DNA of 64,000 bases from Arthrobacter_B sp038069765. Lineage in GTDB: Bacteria; Actinomycetota; Actinomycetes; Actinomycetales; Micrococcaceae. Both the position numbers and the translations under genes were made by a program. Positions 33,388-43,144 of this stretch are shown one piece after another. Every line of letters starts with the position of its first letter. Position 1 is the first letter of the stretch. The stretch is from the NCBI RefSeq assembly GCF_038069765.1, contig NZ_JBBPFS010000008.1:62001-126000 (forward strand), read 5' to 3'. The notes below the pieces were generated by a model, which saw only the letters and a program-made list of their open reading frames with translations, made no database searches and had not been told where the DNA came from.

Positions 33388-36300
33388 TTGCTGAACATTC
33401 ATGGGGGAGAGTCAGAGCCTCTGGCGGAAGGTCTCTACGAGCTACTGCACACGGAAGATCTAACAGCTCGGATGGAGACGCAGCCTGAACTGCAAGCTGC
33501 CTTTGAAACGGTCGCGGATGATCTCTCACCAGAGGTCCTGGCCCGCTATATTGCCAACCAGGCACGGCGTGCCCTGGCCGCAGCCGCGCCAGCCGATCGC
33601 GTAGCAGTGGCCAACAGCATCCTCAGCGACCTGCAGGGCGCGGCACTGATCCAGGCCGGGCCGCAGCAGCTGACCTCCTTGTTCCCGCCGGAAGGGCTGG
33701 CTGCCCGCCAGGTCTTCCGGCCGTCCACGTCCTTCAGCCGGCCGGCGTTGCTGACGAACGGCAAGGATGACCCAAGTCTTGCCTCCGAGCTCAACGCCGA
33801 GCTGGCGTCCGCGGATCGGGTGGACATGTTGTGCGCTTTTATCCGTTGGAGTGGCCTGCGGTTGCTGGGCAAGTCCCTGGAAACGCTAAGGGAGCGCGGG
33901 GTTCCCCTGCGCGTGCTCACCACCACCTACATGGGGGCCACAGAGCGTCGTGCCATTGATGAGCTGGTTCGCACCTACGGCGCGGAAGTGCGCATCAACT
34001 ACGAGACACAGGCCACCCGCCTCCATGCCAAGGCCTGGCTGTTCCGCCGGAATACCGGTTTCGATACGGCCTACGTCGGCAGCTCAAACCTCAGCCTTCC
34101 GGCCCTGCTCGAAGGCCTGGAATGGAACGTGAAGCTGTCCGCCGTGGGAACTCCGGAGCTGCTGCAGAAGTTCGAAGTGACCTTTGACAGCTACTGGGAG
34201 CAGCCGGAGTTCCAGCCTTACGACCCGGACCGCGACGGCGACAAGCTCGACGCCGCTCTCGCCACCAACGGTGGTAAGAAGACCTCTATTCCGCAGGGTT
34301 CCACCGGGTTGGAGGTTAAGCCGCACCCGTACCAGCAGGGCATGCTCGAGGAACTGGAGGCAGCACGGGAGGTCCACAGCCACCACCGAAACCTGCTGGT
34401 CGCCGCCACCGGCACCGGAAAGACGGTTATCGCCGCTCTGGATTACAAGCGGCTCTGCGACGCCGCCGGACGCAAGCTGACATTGCTGTTCGTGGCGCAC
34501 CGGCAGGAAATCCTGGCCCAGTCACAGTCCACGTACCGCAATGTGATGCAGGACGGCAACTTTGGCGAGCTCTTCGTTGGTAAGCACAAGCCCTCCGAAT
34601 GGAAACATGTGTTTGCGAGCGTGCAGTCTCTTGCCGCGAAGGGCCTGGACTCGCTCGCACCCGACCAATTCGACGTCGTCGTCATTGACGAGTTCCACCA
34701 TGCTGAGGCAGCGACTTATCGCCGGATTATGGATTGGTTCAAACCGAAAGAGCTGCTCGGGCTCACCGCTACCCCGGAGCGGGGCGACGGCGTCAACGTT
34801 GCTGATCAGTTCTTCGAAGGCCGGGTGGCCAGCGAACTGAGGCTGTGGGATGCGTTGGAAGCCAACCTGCTGGTCCCGTTTCATTACTTTGGAGTGGCCG
34901 ACGACGTCGACCTCAGCCAGCTGGAATGGAAGCGCGGCAATTACGACACCACGCAGCTGAGCAATGTCTACACCGGCAACGATGCGCGGGCGGCCAAGAT
35001 CATCGCTGAAACCCGGCGCACGGTCACCAGCGTTGAGGATATGAGGGCGCTGGGATTCTGCGTTTCCGTGGAACATGCAAAATACATGGCCGACGTTTTC
35101 AATAAGGCAGGTATCCCCTCCACAGTGGTGTCGGGTGAGACTCCGGAAGAGGAGCGCAAAGCGGCACTGAGCCGGCTGCGGAAGGGGGAGCTGAACTGCA
35201 TCTTCGCCGTGGACGTTTTCAATGAAGGGCTCGATCTGCCCGAAGTCGACACCATTCTGATGCTCCGGCCCACCCAGAGCTCCACCATCTTCCTGCAGCA
35301 GCTGGGCCGCGGCCTTCGCCGGGCCAAAGACAAAGCCGTGCTCACCGTCCTGGACTTCATTGGTCAGCAGCGGCGGGAGTTCCGGTTCGACAACAAACTG
35401 CACGCCATGACCGGACTTCGGCGAAAGGGACTGAAAGAAGCAGTGGAGAAGGGATTCCCTTTCCTGCCCTCGGGTTCCCAGATTGTGCTGGACCGGGTGT
35501 CCCAGCAGATCATCACGGACGGCCTCATTATCCAGTTGCGGAGCAACCGGCCGCAGTTGATCGCAGACATACGTTTCCATAAGGACAATAACCTGGCGAA
35601 CTTCCTGCGGAAGTCCGGCAGCGAACTGGAGGACGTCTACCGGAAAACAGGGGAATCCTGGACTTCTCTGATCCGTGCTGCGGGATTGGCCGAAGCCGGC
35701 TCCGGTCCGGCGCCTTTGCTGGGCGGGGATGAACAGCGATCGGTCGCGGAGGAGACGCTGCTGCTCCGCCGTATGACCACGCTGCTCTGTGTGGACGATC
35801 CCGAACGCGCCAAGGCGTACACCCTGCTGGTGTCCGCTGGTGCTCCGCGGTACGAGGAGTTGGGATTCCGTGAGCAGACACTTGCCCGGATGCTGTTTTT
35901 TGCGCTGTGGCCTGAGGGCGGGAAATTCACCTCCTACGACGCCGGCTTCGATTTCCTGCGGAGCTTCCCGGCGGTTTGTGCCGAGATCCGGCAACTGGTT
36001 GCTCTCGGTGTCGAACGAACGCGTTATTCCCCCAAGGGCTTGGGCCGCGGACTGGCACACGTGCCCCTGTACTCGCACGCGACCTACAGGAGGGAAGAAG
36101 TGCTGGCTGCGCTGGGCTACCTGGCGCTGGATGGGCGGAAGGCCCGGCACCGGGAAGGTGTGGCCTGGTGTGAGGACACCCGAACCGACGCGTTCTTCGT
36201 GACGGTGGAAAAAGATGCCAAGGATCGGGCTGCCAGCATCATGTACAAGGACTATGCGATGAGCCCGGATGTGTTCCACTGGGAATCACAGAACAGCACA

Positions 36301-36537
36301 TCCCCCACCAGCCCGGTGGGTCAGCGCTATCTGGACCACAAGGCGGCCGGTACGCAGATCCTGCTGTTCACGCGTGCGCGTGAAAACGATGAGTCGGGTC
36401 TGACGATGCCGTACGTTTGCCTGGGGCAACTGGACTATATGAACCACACCGGGTCAAAGCCGATTGCGATCACCTGGAAACTCCAGCGGCCGATGCCGGC
36501 GGATGTTTATACGCAGGCCAGCGCTGTGGCTCGCTAA
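33388..36537 (+). CDS. PLD-nuclease / DEAD-DEAH helicase / DUF3427 protein
   Basis: A 1049-residue protein starting at TTG 33388. Residues about 110-280 form a phospholipase D-type nuclease domain with the HxK motif in TRLHAKAWLFRRNTGF and the downstream GSSNLS. Residues about 310-700 form a superfamily 2 helicase: VAATGTGKTVIA (motif I), VIDEFHHAEA (motif II), LTATPERGDG (motif III), then FNEGLDLPEVD and QQLGRGLRRA (motifs V and VI). The C-terminal 300 residues match DUF3427 by layout. The combination is known in restriction-associated and antiphage loci. A single PLD motif suggests dimerisation for nuclease activity. Confidence 0.88.
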   Translation: MLNIHGGESEPLAEGLYELLHTEDLTARMETQPELQAAFETVADDLSPEVLARYIANQARRALAAAAPADRVAVANSILSDLQGAALIQAGPQQLTSLFPPEGLAARQVFRPSTSFSRPALLTNGKDDPSLASELNAELASADRVDMLCAFIRWSGLRLLGKSLETLRERGVPLRVLTTTYMGATERRAIDELVRTYGAEVRINYETQATRLHAKAWLFRRNTGFDTAYVGSSNLSLPALLEGLEWNVKLSAVGTPELLQKFEVTFDSYWEQPEFQPYDPDRDGDKLDAALATNGGKKTSIPQGSTGLEVKPHPYQQGMLEELEAAREVHSHHRNLLVAATGTGKTVIAALDYKRLCDAAGRKLTLLFVAHRQEILAQSQSTYRNVMQDGNFGELFVGKHKPSEWKHVFASVQSLAAKGLDSLAPDQFDVVVIDEFHHAEAATYRRIMDWFKPKELLGLTATPERGDGVNVADQFFEGRVASELRLWDALEANLLVPFHYFGVADDVDLSQLEWKRGNYDTTQLSNVYTGNDARAAKIIAETRRTVTSVEDMRALGFCVSVEHAKYMADVFNKAGIPSTVVSGETPEEERKAALSRLRKGELNCIFAVDVFNEGLDLPEVDTILMLRPTQSSTIFLQQLGRGLRRAKDKAVLTVLDFIGQQRREFRFDNKLHAMTGLRRKGLKEAVEKGFPFLPSGSQIVLDRVSQQIITDGLIIQLRSNRPQLIADIRFHKDNNLANFLRKSGSELEDVYRKTGESWTSLIRAAGLAEAGSGPAPLLGGDEQRSVAEETLLLRRMTTLLCVDDPERAKAYTLLVSAGAPRYEELGFREQTLARMLFFALWPEGGKFTSYDAGFDFLRSFPAVCAEIRQLVALGVERTRYSPKGLGRGLAHVPLYSHATYRREEVLAALGYLALDGRKARHREGVAWCEDTRTDAFFVTVEKDAKDRAASIMYKDYAMSPDVFHWESQNSTSPTSPVGQRYLDHKAAGTQILLFTRARENDESGLTMPYVCLGQLDYMNHTGSKPIAITWKLQRPMPADVYTQASAVAR

Positions 36538-36612
36538 CAACGACTAGAATGTAAACGCGCCGGGAGCAGGACGTTTAACCTCGGGCCTGACGGCAATGGT
36601 TTCAAATCATGC

Positions 36613-36966
36613 TTGCCTGGCAATATCCGGGGACATCATGCCGGAGAACAAAGCGCAGAGTTGCTCAGTGGCCTGGTGCACGTCCTTGAAAGCAATGACG
36701 ACAAGATCACCGCGCAACTCCAAGAGAAGGTTTCGTACCTGTCTAGTTGGCAGCGCCCCTGTTCCGCTGCTGTACTGCACATTGGTAAAGAGATGGGTGC
36801 AGCTGAAACGCCAAGTGATCCGCACCAGCCCACCGAGGACCGAATTCGCCCGCCACGTGCATCGAACGAGTCAAAGACGGAGCGAGAAGTGAATTCAGAA
36901 GGTGATTGGTCAGCGCTCGCCTGCATGAGTACGTCAAATCAAGAACTCAGACAGGTGCAGCGTTAA
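36613..36966 (+). CDS. Possible hypothetical protein convergent with the DUF2290 gene
   Basis: A 117-residue frame from TTG 36613. The first 50 codons show the G/C third-position bias of real genes and encode a helical stretch (ELLSGLVHVLESNDDKITAQ). The rest is polar. No good ribosome site and no family; the 3' end overlaps the DUF2290 gene by 20 bases on the opposite strand. It may be a decayed gene. Confidence 0.35.
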   Translation: MPGNIRGHHAGEQSAELLSGLVHVLESNDDKITAQLQEKVSYLSSWQRPCSAAVLHIGKEMGAAETPSDPHQPTEDRIRPPRASNESKTEREVNSEGDWSALACMSTSNQELRQVQR

Positions 36967-37618
36967 GGTCCCAAGAAAAATGAGGTATTCGGCTTTCGGA
37001 AGAAGTGAGTGATTTAGTGCCAATATGCCTTGAGGAGGCAGCTTCAAAAAACGACTGGTGCACGAGCCAAAATTCTGCATAAAAGTTTCGAAAAACAAAG
37101 TCTGCGAACCGATGAATGTGTAATGGCGCAATGCATGCGATACGGCATGAAGTACCGTTCACCGTCATATGTGTCGCTGGGTGTCCAATCCCCGCAGCGT
37201 CGGGGTCGTAGTCAAATCTTATAGGTGAACGCAGTACGGGCATATCGTCTAGATATAAATCGATTACGTCAACTATCGGCGCGCCTTCGGCAAGTAAGTC
37301 CAGGTCAACATCGTAGGGACAAGGGATATACGCCAACCTGTGTCCAACTACTAGTCCGTCAGATATTTGGTAGGTCGCCTGTAAAAGGCTCCCATCAAAC
37401 AACATCGCGGAATAAGCACCGGACTCGGCCCAAGAGAGGTACTGGTCTATTCCAGGATGCGCTCGGTTCAAAAGAAATGGAACTTCCTTGTTTTGGGTGT
37501 GAAAGGAAACGAGCGGATCACTCATGGAGACCTCATTGGTGAACAGGGCGAGCTCGGCTTGAACGAGGTAGTCCAGCACATTCCTGATGTCGTCTCGGAC
37601 CGTTCTAAGCGTCGTCAT
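36947..37618 (-). CDS. DUF2290-like protein, partner of the upstream helicase
   Basis: A 223-residue protein. Its ATG (37618) lies inside the 3' end of the helicase gene, a 14-base out-of-frame overlap that implies coupled translation. The C-terminal half resembles DUF2290: RFDYDPDAAGIGHPATHMT, then GTSCRIACIAPLHIHRFADF and VFRNFYAEFW. No enzyme motif is known for the family. Lower GC than the flanks. The strict coupling suggests a complex or toxin-antitoxin-like balance with the helicase; that role is inference. Confidence 0.72.
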   Translation of the reverse strand: MTTLRTVRDDIRNVLDYLVQAELALFTNEVSMSDPLVSFHTQNKEVPFLLNRAHPGIDQYLSWAESGAYSAMLFDGSLLQATYQISDGLVVGHRLAYIPCPYDVDLDLLAEGAPIVDVIDLYLDDMPVLRSPIRFDYDPDAAGIGHPATHMTVNGTSCRIACIAPLHIHRFADFVFRNFYAEFWLVHQSFFEAASSRHIGTKSLTSSESRIPHFSWDLNAAPV

Positions 37619-39755
37619 CAGATACTCCCCGCCTAAGCCTCCGCGTCAGGCGTGTTCGGACTGCGGGGGGGAGGTCCTGGATGTCCAGCTCACCGCGTTC
37701 GATTGCTTCCAGGAAGGTCATCAAACTGTCTGTGGCCTTTTTGATGGCGGCTTCCTCCCGTTCAGGGCGATCTCGGTGCACATGGCGTAGCTCGGCCAGC
37801 TCGGCTTTAGTAGGAATTGGAAACTTGAGTTGGTAGCCATTGTTGACGACTTCAGTAGCTTCACTGGTAATTGTCGACATTTTATCGCCGAATCCAGTGA
37901 TTCGTACCCAGGCCCGGCTCCTCGTAATCGCAGTAAAGAGACTGTTTCTACGTGTAACTGAGTTAAAATCTGATGACGCAAATTGTGAATCGATCGCATA
38001 TACCATTGGCGCTTCATTACCCTTGGCGCGATGGATGTGAGCTAGGGCGATTGAACCGTTTTGGAAGACCTCATCAACACTGGTATTGACACCGACAAGA
38101 TGTGAAGGAATGCCTCGCGCGTGCAATTCCCGCATAAGTCGAGGTGCACGGGACTTGGCGCGGTAAGGGTCAGGCAGTACGACGAGGATATCGTCGTGCT
38201 CGAGTTCGTCATCCGCCAAGTTCTTAACAATCTCATCAGCCACCCAGGAATCCTGTTCCGCTTCTGTCACGAAAGGCTTCAGAATAACCGCGTCGTCAGG
38301 CCGCACAAGTGTGGGAAAATATGACGGGTAGCTTTCCGCGGAACGCTCTAGAGTAACAGTTGTTCCCTCTTCTAAGCTGCCGCGAAGAACGTTGTAGCCA
38401 ATGTCCTTCCAGAGTGTAGGTTCATCGAAATGCTGGAGAAGGCCTCCAGATCGGTAAACTCCAAAGCCGAGCGCGTGGGCAGTTGCCAATGCCCATGGGG
38501 TATTTCTGTAACAAATTGGAAGGACTATGTCTCTCCTAGCTTCTCCCTCGCCGGACGCTAGGCTAATAAGTGATTCACCTGAAGGGCCCTTGCCGAATAA
38601 CTCATCGGTTGAAGGCATGGCAGCGTCTGACAACTTTTGAAGCTCATCGTATCCCCACACGATCCGCTTAGGTTCCTTCGTGAAAAGGTAGACAAGCTGG
38701 AAAAATTCTGGAGGAAGATCTTGTGCCTCATCGATCAGGACTGCATCAAATATGGGATCGATATTTCGGTTCTGTGCAACTAGTAGCAGCTCGCGGCAGA
38801 CACCCTGAAAAGCGTTGTCTCGCCCGTATGTTGCCATTGCGTAAGACCAGTCACGAGTCACCTCTCCAAGAGACCTGGCGATTAAGCTGTATATGCCAGA
38901 CTTTCCGCTCGAGCCCCACGAATGAACGATTCGTAGTCGATCTGGATCGGGCTTGTCGTTCATATGTTCAAAAGCAAATCTAGTAACCAAATCGTCAATT
39001 TGCTGGTAGAGAGCACGTGAATGAAATGTTAGCGCTATATTCCACTCGGGATGCTGAGAATGCCAATATGCTGCTTTTAGGGCCAGCACGACCGTTTTGC
39101 CGGATCCAGCTAACCCCCGAATGCGCTGCGGGCCCTCAGGGCTTTCGATCGCCGCTGCTTTCTGCCAGCGGTCAAGATTAGCGATTCCCTTCTCTATTTG
39201 CTTCATGACCGCACCTCTCGAAGTAGGTTTTACTACCGAAGCACGCTTTTTCGCAGGCTTTATCGTGGTGACCCTTTGCAATGCCGCATGCAATGCACGT
39301 TCAATCGGCTCAGAAACAGGTGTCAGCCCTTCGAGCCACGTAATAGCTTCGTCTAGCGCTCCGAAAAAACCTTCGTCAGGTGTTTCATTTGTATCGTTAT
39401 GGGGCGCGTTTGGGAAGATGGTAGCTGTATTCGGTGATGTCGCCAGTCGTCGACCGGAACGCAATGAATCGTGTCTGCTTAAGTGGCTTTCCAATACAGC
39501 GTATAGACGGTCTTGTTCGGCAACTAAGTCCGACCATTCGTCGCTCGTGAAAGGTTGGGTGTCTGACAAGATGAAGGCGACGACTCCGTGCGCACGACTA
39601 ACAAGAAGGGCATCGAGCTGGACCTTTTCATCGGCAGTGGCTAACACTGGGTAACCGAGGTACACAGTCCCCTCATCCAAGACATCATCCAGTCGTTTCG
39701 CCAAAGCTCTTGCCGCGTAGCGATTGCGACTTTCTCCATACACAACTTCAAACAT
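37605..39755 (-). CDS. UvrD/Rep-like superfamily 1 helicase with nuclease-like N-terminus
   Basis: A 716-residue protein. Residues 1-130 could be a NERD/PD-(D/E)XK-like domain (YLGYPVL...VQLDALLVSRAHGVVAFIL), but the Lys/Glu of a full active site is not obvious. From about 210: GLAGSGKTVVLALKAA (Walker A), VLIDEAQDLPPEFF (Walker B), WGYDELQKL, HIHRAKGNEAPMVYAID (motif V) and SLFTAITRSRAWVRITG (motif VI). The ATG at 39755 begins an operon with DUF2290. AT-rich codon use marks it as foreign to the flanking core. Most likely an antiphage module, by gene content and context. Confidence 0.83.
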   Translation of the reverse strand: MFEVVYGESRNRYAARALAKRLDDVLDEGTVYLGYPVLATADEKVQLDALLVSRAHGVVAFILSDTQPFTSDEWSDLVAEQDRLYAVLESHLSRHDSLRSGRRLATSPNTATIFPNAPHNDTNETPDEGFFGALDEAITWLEGLTPVSEPIERALHAALQRVTTIKPAKKRASVVKPTSRGAVMKQIEKGIANLDRWQKAAAIESPEGPQRIRGLAGSGKTVVLALKAAYWHSQHPEWNIALTFHSRALYQQIDDLVTRFAFEHMNDKPDPDRLRIVHSWGSSGKSGIYSLIARSLGEVTRDWSYAMATYGRDNAFQGVCRELLLVAQNRNIDPIFDAVLIDEAQDLPPEFFQLVYLFTKEPKRIVWGYDELQKLSDAAMPSTDELFGKGPSGESLISLASGEGEARRDIVLPICYRNTPWALATAHALGFGVYRSGGLLQHFDEPTLWKDIGYNVLRGSLEEGTTVTLERSAESYPSYFPTLVRPDDAVILKPFVTEAEQDSWVADEIVKNLADDELEHDDILVVLPDPYRAKSRAPRLMRELHARGIPSHLVGVNTSVDEVFQNGSIALAHIHRAKGNEAPMVYAIDSQFASSDFNSVTRRNSLFTAITRSRAWVRITGFGDKMSTITSEATEVVNNGYQLKFPIPTKAELAELRHVHRDRPEREEAAIKKATDSLMTFLEAIERGELDIQDLPPAVRTRLTRRLRRGVSDDDA

Positions 39756-40050
39756 CTTGGGCCTTGTCCTTAGCCTCGATCTAGCATGTTCCCTCTAAGA
39801 CTCTATCCCGCACTGCTGTAGAAGGGTCACCGCAACTTTTGTCATCGGTACCGCCCTTCGGGACGTCTCTGTAGATTCAGAAGCCTCGCTTGTGGATCGG
39901 TGAGTCCCTGGTGGTCCTACTTACACGTTTGAGACCGAGACGATGTGGGTCTTCTGGCCACATGACCCGAAGTGTGCGCGTGGTTTGAGGTACAACTTGT
40001 GATGGTCACCAGAATGCGCAGCAGGGTTCTGGTTATTTGGATGCCTGCAA
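39756..40050. other. Gap between the type I RM operon and the helicase operon
   Basis: 295 bases with no gene. It must hold the end of the hsd transcript and the promoter of the minus-strand helicase/DUF2290 operon, but neither could be placed precisely. Confidence 0.3.
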
Positions 40051-43000
40051 CTATTTTTGCAACTCCTCATAGATCAACCCGCTCAGCATCGCCAGGAGCG
40101 CCCGCATCTTGGTCTTGTCCCCCAACGCCTGCAGGCTCAGGTTGTAGTGACTCTCCATGGAGTTCGTGACGGCGTCGCTAACCGCGTTTTCGAGGTGTGG
40201 GCTGCTGCCAAAATGGCTGCGGGAGTTATTGCGCGCCTGAGTTTGAAGGGTCTCGTTCTTCACCAGCTCGCGCCGCACGCCCTCCACGAAGTGGGCCACG
40301 GCGTCCAGCTCTTCGCCATCGAAAGGCAGGTTGGCCTGCTGAATGATCTCCTCCCAACTCGCAAGCACCGGGTCCTTCGTTTCACCGGTTCCTATATCGG
40401 TCGCTGGCTTCAGAAATGCTTCGTCATCATCCACGAGCTGGAGCTGCGCCTGTCCCTTGTCTTTCAGCGCGTACTTGGCTAGGACAACGCCCGACAGGTC
40501 CAAGGCCACCGGAGCATCGTTCACCCGAAGTACCGGAAGCAGGAGCTTGAAGTAGATGGACCGCTTCTCCAAGTCAGGGTCAGCGAAGTTCACGATCTGG
40601 GACAGAAAATCGTAGGCACGGACAAACGAGCCCAAATACTTTCGGAAGAGGTCCAGCTCGTCCTGAGTGGTTTTGTCCCCGGCCGCGACCGCTGCGTTGT
40701 AGCGGGTGTTGAACCGTGACTTAGCAGGAGCAACCCACCCCGAGAGAACGTTGTTGCCCTCTTCCCGGATATACGCCTGCACAAGCCCGTCCACTTCCGA
40801 ATCCAAGTAGATCTGCGCGGCATCCAGCTTGCTCTGCATATCGTGCACAACGTTAGGGTCGGATGTGGCCTCTAGCCGTGCCTCACGGAAGTAAGGCTTG
40901 AACGATTCCAGAATCTCCTCAGGCTTGTTTACGAAGTCGAGGACAAACGTCTGGTCCTTTCCGACGGCGGTGCGGTTCAACCGGGACAGCGTCTGCACGG
41001 CGGAAACGCCGGAAAGCTTCTTATCCACGTACATGGCAACAAGCAACGGCTGGTCGAAGCCGGTCTGGAACTTATTGGCAACCAGCATGATCTGGTACTC
41101 ATTTGTCTTGAAGGCCTCGGGCAGTGTGCGGCCCTTGAGCCCCGAGTTCATGTTGATCTCGGTGAAGGATTCCGTCCCGGAGACGTGGTCGTTCACTTCG
41201 CCGGAGAACGCAACCAACGTGCCCATATCAGCGTACCCGGCGTCGGCGATGTACTTGTCGATGGCGAGCTTGTAGCGGACAGCTTCCTTGCGGGAGCCGG
41301 TGACCACCATGGCCTTGGCCTTGCCGTCCAGCCGCCAGGCAATGTTGGCGCGGAAGTGCTCGACGATGACCTGGACTTTTTGGCTGATGTTGTACGGGTG
41401 CAGCTTCACCCAGTTCATCAGCGACTTCAGGGCATCGGACTTCTCCACTTTGCTGTCTTCGGAGTCGTAGTCGCGCCCGTTGTGCGCCAGCCGATAGGCC
41501 ACCTTGTAACTGGTGTAGTTCTGCAGCACGTCGAGGATGAAGCCTTCCTCGATGGCCTGCTGCATTGAGTACAAGTGGAACGGCTGGGGGAGTCCATTCG
41601 ACCCGGGGCGGCCGAACAGTTCCAAGGTCTTGGCCTTCGGGGTGGCCGTGAAGGCGAAGTAGCTGATGTTCTTTGCGTCCGCCCGCTCGGCCATCTCTGC
41701 GGCCAGGTATGCCTCGATGTCGATCTCGCCGCCGTCGTTGACATCGGAGAGCTCCTCAACAGAGAGTGCCTGCTTGACCTTATTGGCGGTGGACCCGGTC
41801 TGGGACGAGTGGGCCTCATCGGCAATAATCGCAAAATTGCGGCCCTGAAGTGCCTTCGACTCAGCAATCGCTTTCACAGCAAAAGGGAAGGTCTGGATAG
41901 TGACGACGATGATGGGCGTCCGGGCGATCAGGGCCTCGGCAAGTTCGGCGGACTTGGAGCCGCCGGTGCCCTTGATCGGAACAACGACCCCGGACTTGTG
42001 CTCGATCTGGTAGATCGCGTCCTGCAGCTGTGAGTCAAGCACGGTACGGTCCGTCACGACGATGACGGAGTCGAAGATCTTCTCATTCTTCGCGTCGTGC
42101 AGGGAGCTCAACTGGTGTGCCGTCCAGGCAATGGAGTTCGTTTTCCCCGACCCTGCCGAGTGTTGCACGAGATAACGTTGCCCCGGCCCCTCGGAGCGTG
42201 CCGTTTCGATGAGCTTGGTGACAACATCCCACTGGTGGTAGCGGGGGAACAGCAGCGACTTGCTGATAACGCGTTCGCCTGTGACCGGATCGGTTTTGTC
42301 GCTGACCTGGAGGTGCAGGAACTTGCCGATGATGTTGAGCCACGCGTCGGGCTGCAGAACCTGCTCCCAGAGGTAGCTACTGGCGGATCCGGTGGGATTG
42401 ACCGGGTTCCCGGCGTGATCGCCGTTCCCGAGGTTGAAGGGGAGGAACCGGGTCCCCTTGCCTTTCAGCTCGGTGGTCATTTGGATTTCGTCGTTGCTGA
42501 CGGCGAAGTGCACCAGGGCACGGCGGCCGAAGGCCAGCAACGGCTCTTCCTTATTCTTGGCGTTCCGCGGCAGGCGGTCGTGGCGGTACTGGGCGACGGC
42601 GTCGTTGATGTTTTGGGTGAAGTCAGTCTTTAGCTCGATGGTTGCGATTGGCAGCCCGTTCAGGAACAGGACCAGGTCGATGCTCTTCTTGGTGTCAACC
42701 GTGGAGTAGTGCACCTGACGCATGACCCGCAGCCGGACCTTCCCGTAGCGCTCCAGCGTTTCAGGATTCAACCCCATCGCGGGTTTGAACTGGCACATGT
42801 CGAACTTCGCGGCCACATCCTTGAACCCGGTGCGCAGCACGGAGAGCATGCCGGCTTCCTTGGTGGCGGGTTTGTCCAGCACCTTGCACAGGCGGTTCAG
42901 CAGGTTGTGCTCGGCCAAGGTACGTTCGGCCAGGGAATCGCCGGGTTTGAGGACCTTGCCCAGCTCATGGGGCTGGGTGTCCTGCAGCCAGCCGATGACG

Positions 43001-43131
43001 TCTTCGGGTACGACGGCGCGTTCGGCGTCGTAAAGCTCGCTCGCCTTGCGCTGAGGCTCATAGATCCATCCCTGGGCCGCGAGTGCCTGGCAGATTTCCT
43101 CTTCGAACATCACTTCGTTGTGCTGTGCCAT
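40051..43131 (-). CDS. hsdR: Type I restriction enzyme, R subunit
   Basis: A 1026-residue HsdR. The N-terminal nuclease domain (LERYGKVRLRVMRQVHYS, then LPIATIELKTDF with the ExK-type IELKTD site near residue 185) is followed by SF2 motor motifs HSAGSGKTNSIAW (motif I), IIADEAHSSQTG (motif II, DEAH), YFAFTATPKAK (motif III) and FQTGFDQP. The C-terminal helical region should contact the methylase. It cleaves unmodified DNA after ATP-driven translocation as part of the HsdR2M2S complex. Last gene of the minus-strand operon, 13 bases after mrr. Confidence 0.93.
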   Translation of the reverse strand: MAQHNEVMFEEEICQALAAQGWIYEPQRKASELYDAERAVVPEDVIGWLQDTQPHELGKVLKPGDSLAERTLAEHNLLNRLCKVLDKPATKEAGMLSVLRTGFKDVAAKFDMCQFKPAMGLNPETLERYGKVRLRVMRQVHYSTVDTKKSIDLVLFLNGLPIATIELKTDFTQNINDAVAQYRHDRLPRNAKNKEEPLLAFGRRALVHFAVSNDEIQMTTELKGKGTRFLPFNLGNGDHAGNPVNPTGSASSYLWEQVLQPDAWLNIIGKFLHLQVSDKTDPVTGERVISKSLLFPRYHQWDVVTKLIETARSEGPGQRYLVQHSAGSGKTNSIAWTAHQLSSLHDAKNEKIFDSVIVVTDRTVLDSQLQDAIYQIEHKSGVVVPIKGTGGSKSAELAEALIARTPIIVVTIQTFPFAVKAIAESKALQGRNFAIIADEAHSSQTGSTANKVKQALSVEELSDVNDGGEIDIEAYLAAEMAERADAKNISYFAFTATPKAKTLELFGRPGSNGLPQPFHLYSMQQAIEEGFILDVLQNYTSYKVAYRLAHNGRDYDSEDSKVEKSDALKSLMNWVKLHPYNISQKVQVIVEHFRANIAWRLDGKAKAMVVTGSRKEAVRYKLAIDKYIADAGYADMGTLVAFSGEVNDHVSGTESFTEINMNSGLKGRTLPEAFKTNEYQIMLVANKFQTGFDQPLLVAMYVDKKLSGVSAVQTLSRLNRTAVGKDQTFVLDFVNKPEEILESFKPYFREARLEATSDPNVVHDMQSKLDAAQIYLDSEVDGLVQAYIREEGNNVLSGWVAPAKSRFNTRYNAAVAAGDKTTQDELDLFRKYLGSFVRAYDFLSQIVNFADPDLEKRSIYFKLLLPVLRVNDAPVALDLSGVVLAKYALKDKGQAQLQLVDDDEAFLKPATDIGTGETKDPVLASWEEIIQQANLPFDGEELDAVAHFVEGVRRELVKNETLQTQARNNSRSHFGSSPHLENAVSDAVTNSMESHYNLSLQALGDKTKMRALLAMLSGLIYEELQK

Positions 43132-43144
43132 TACGTTCTTCCCC

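Noticed and set aside
34522..36279. A 585-codon minus-strand open frame opposite the DUF3427 helicase
   Set aside because: The plus strand carries complete helicase motifs through this stretch; the antisense translation has no motif or ribosome site.
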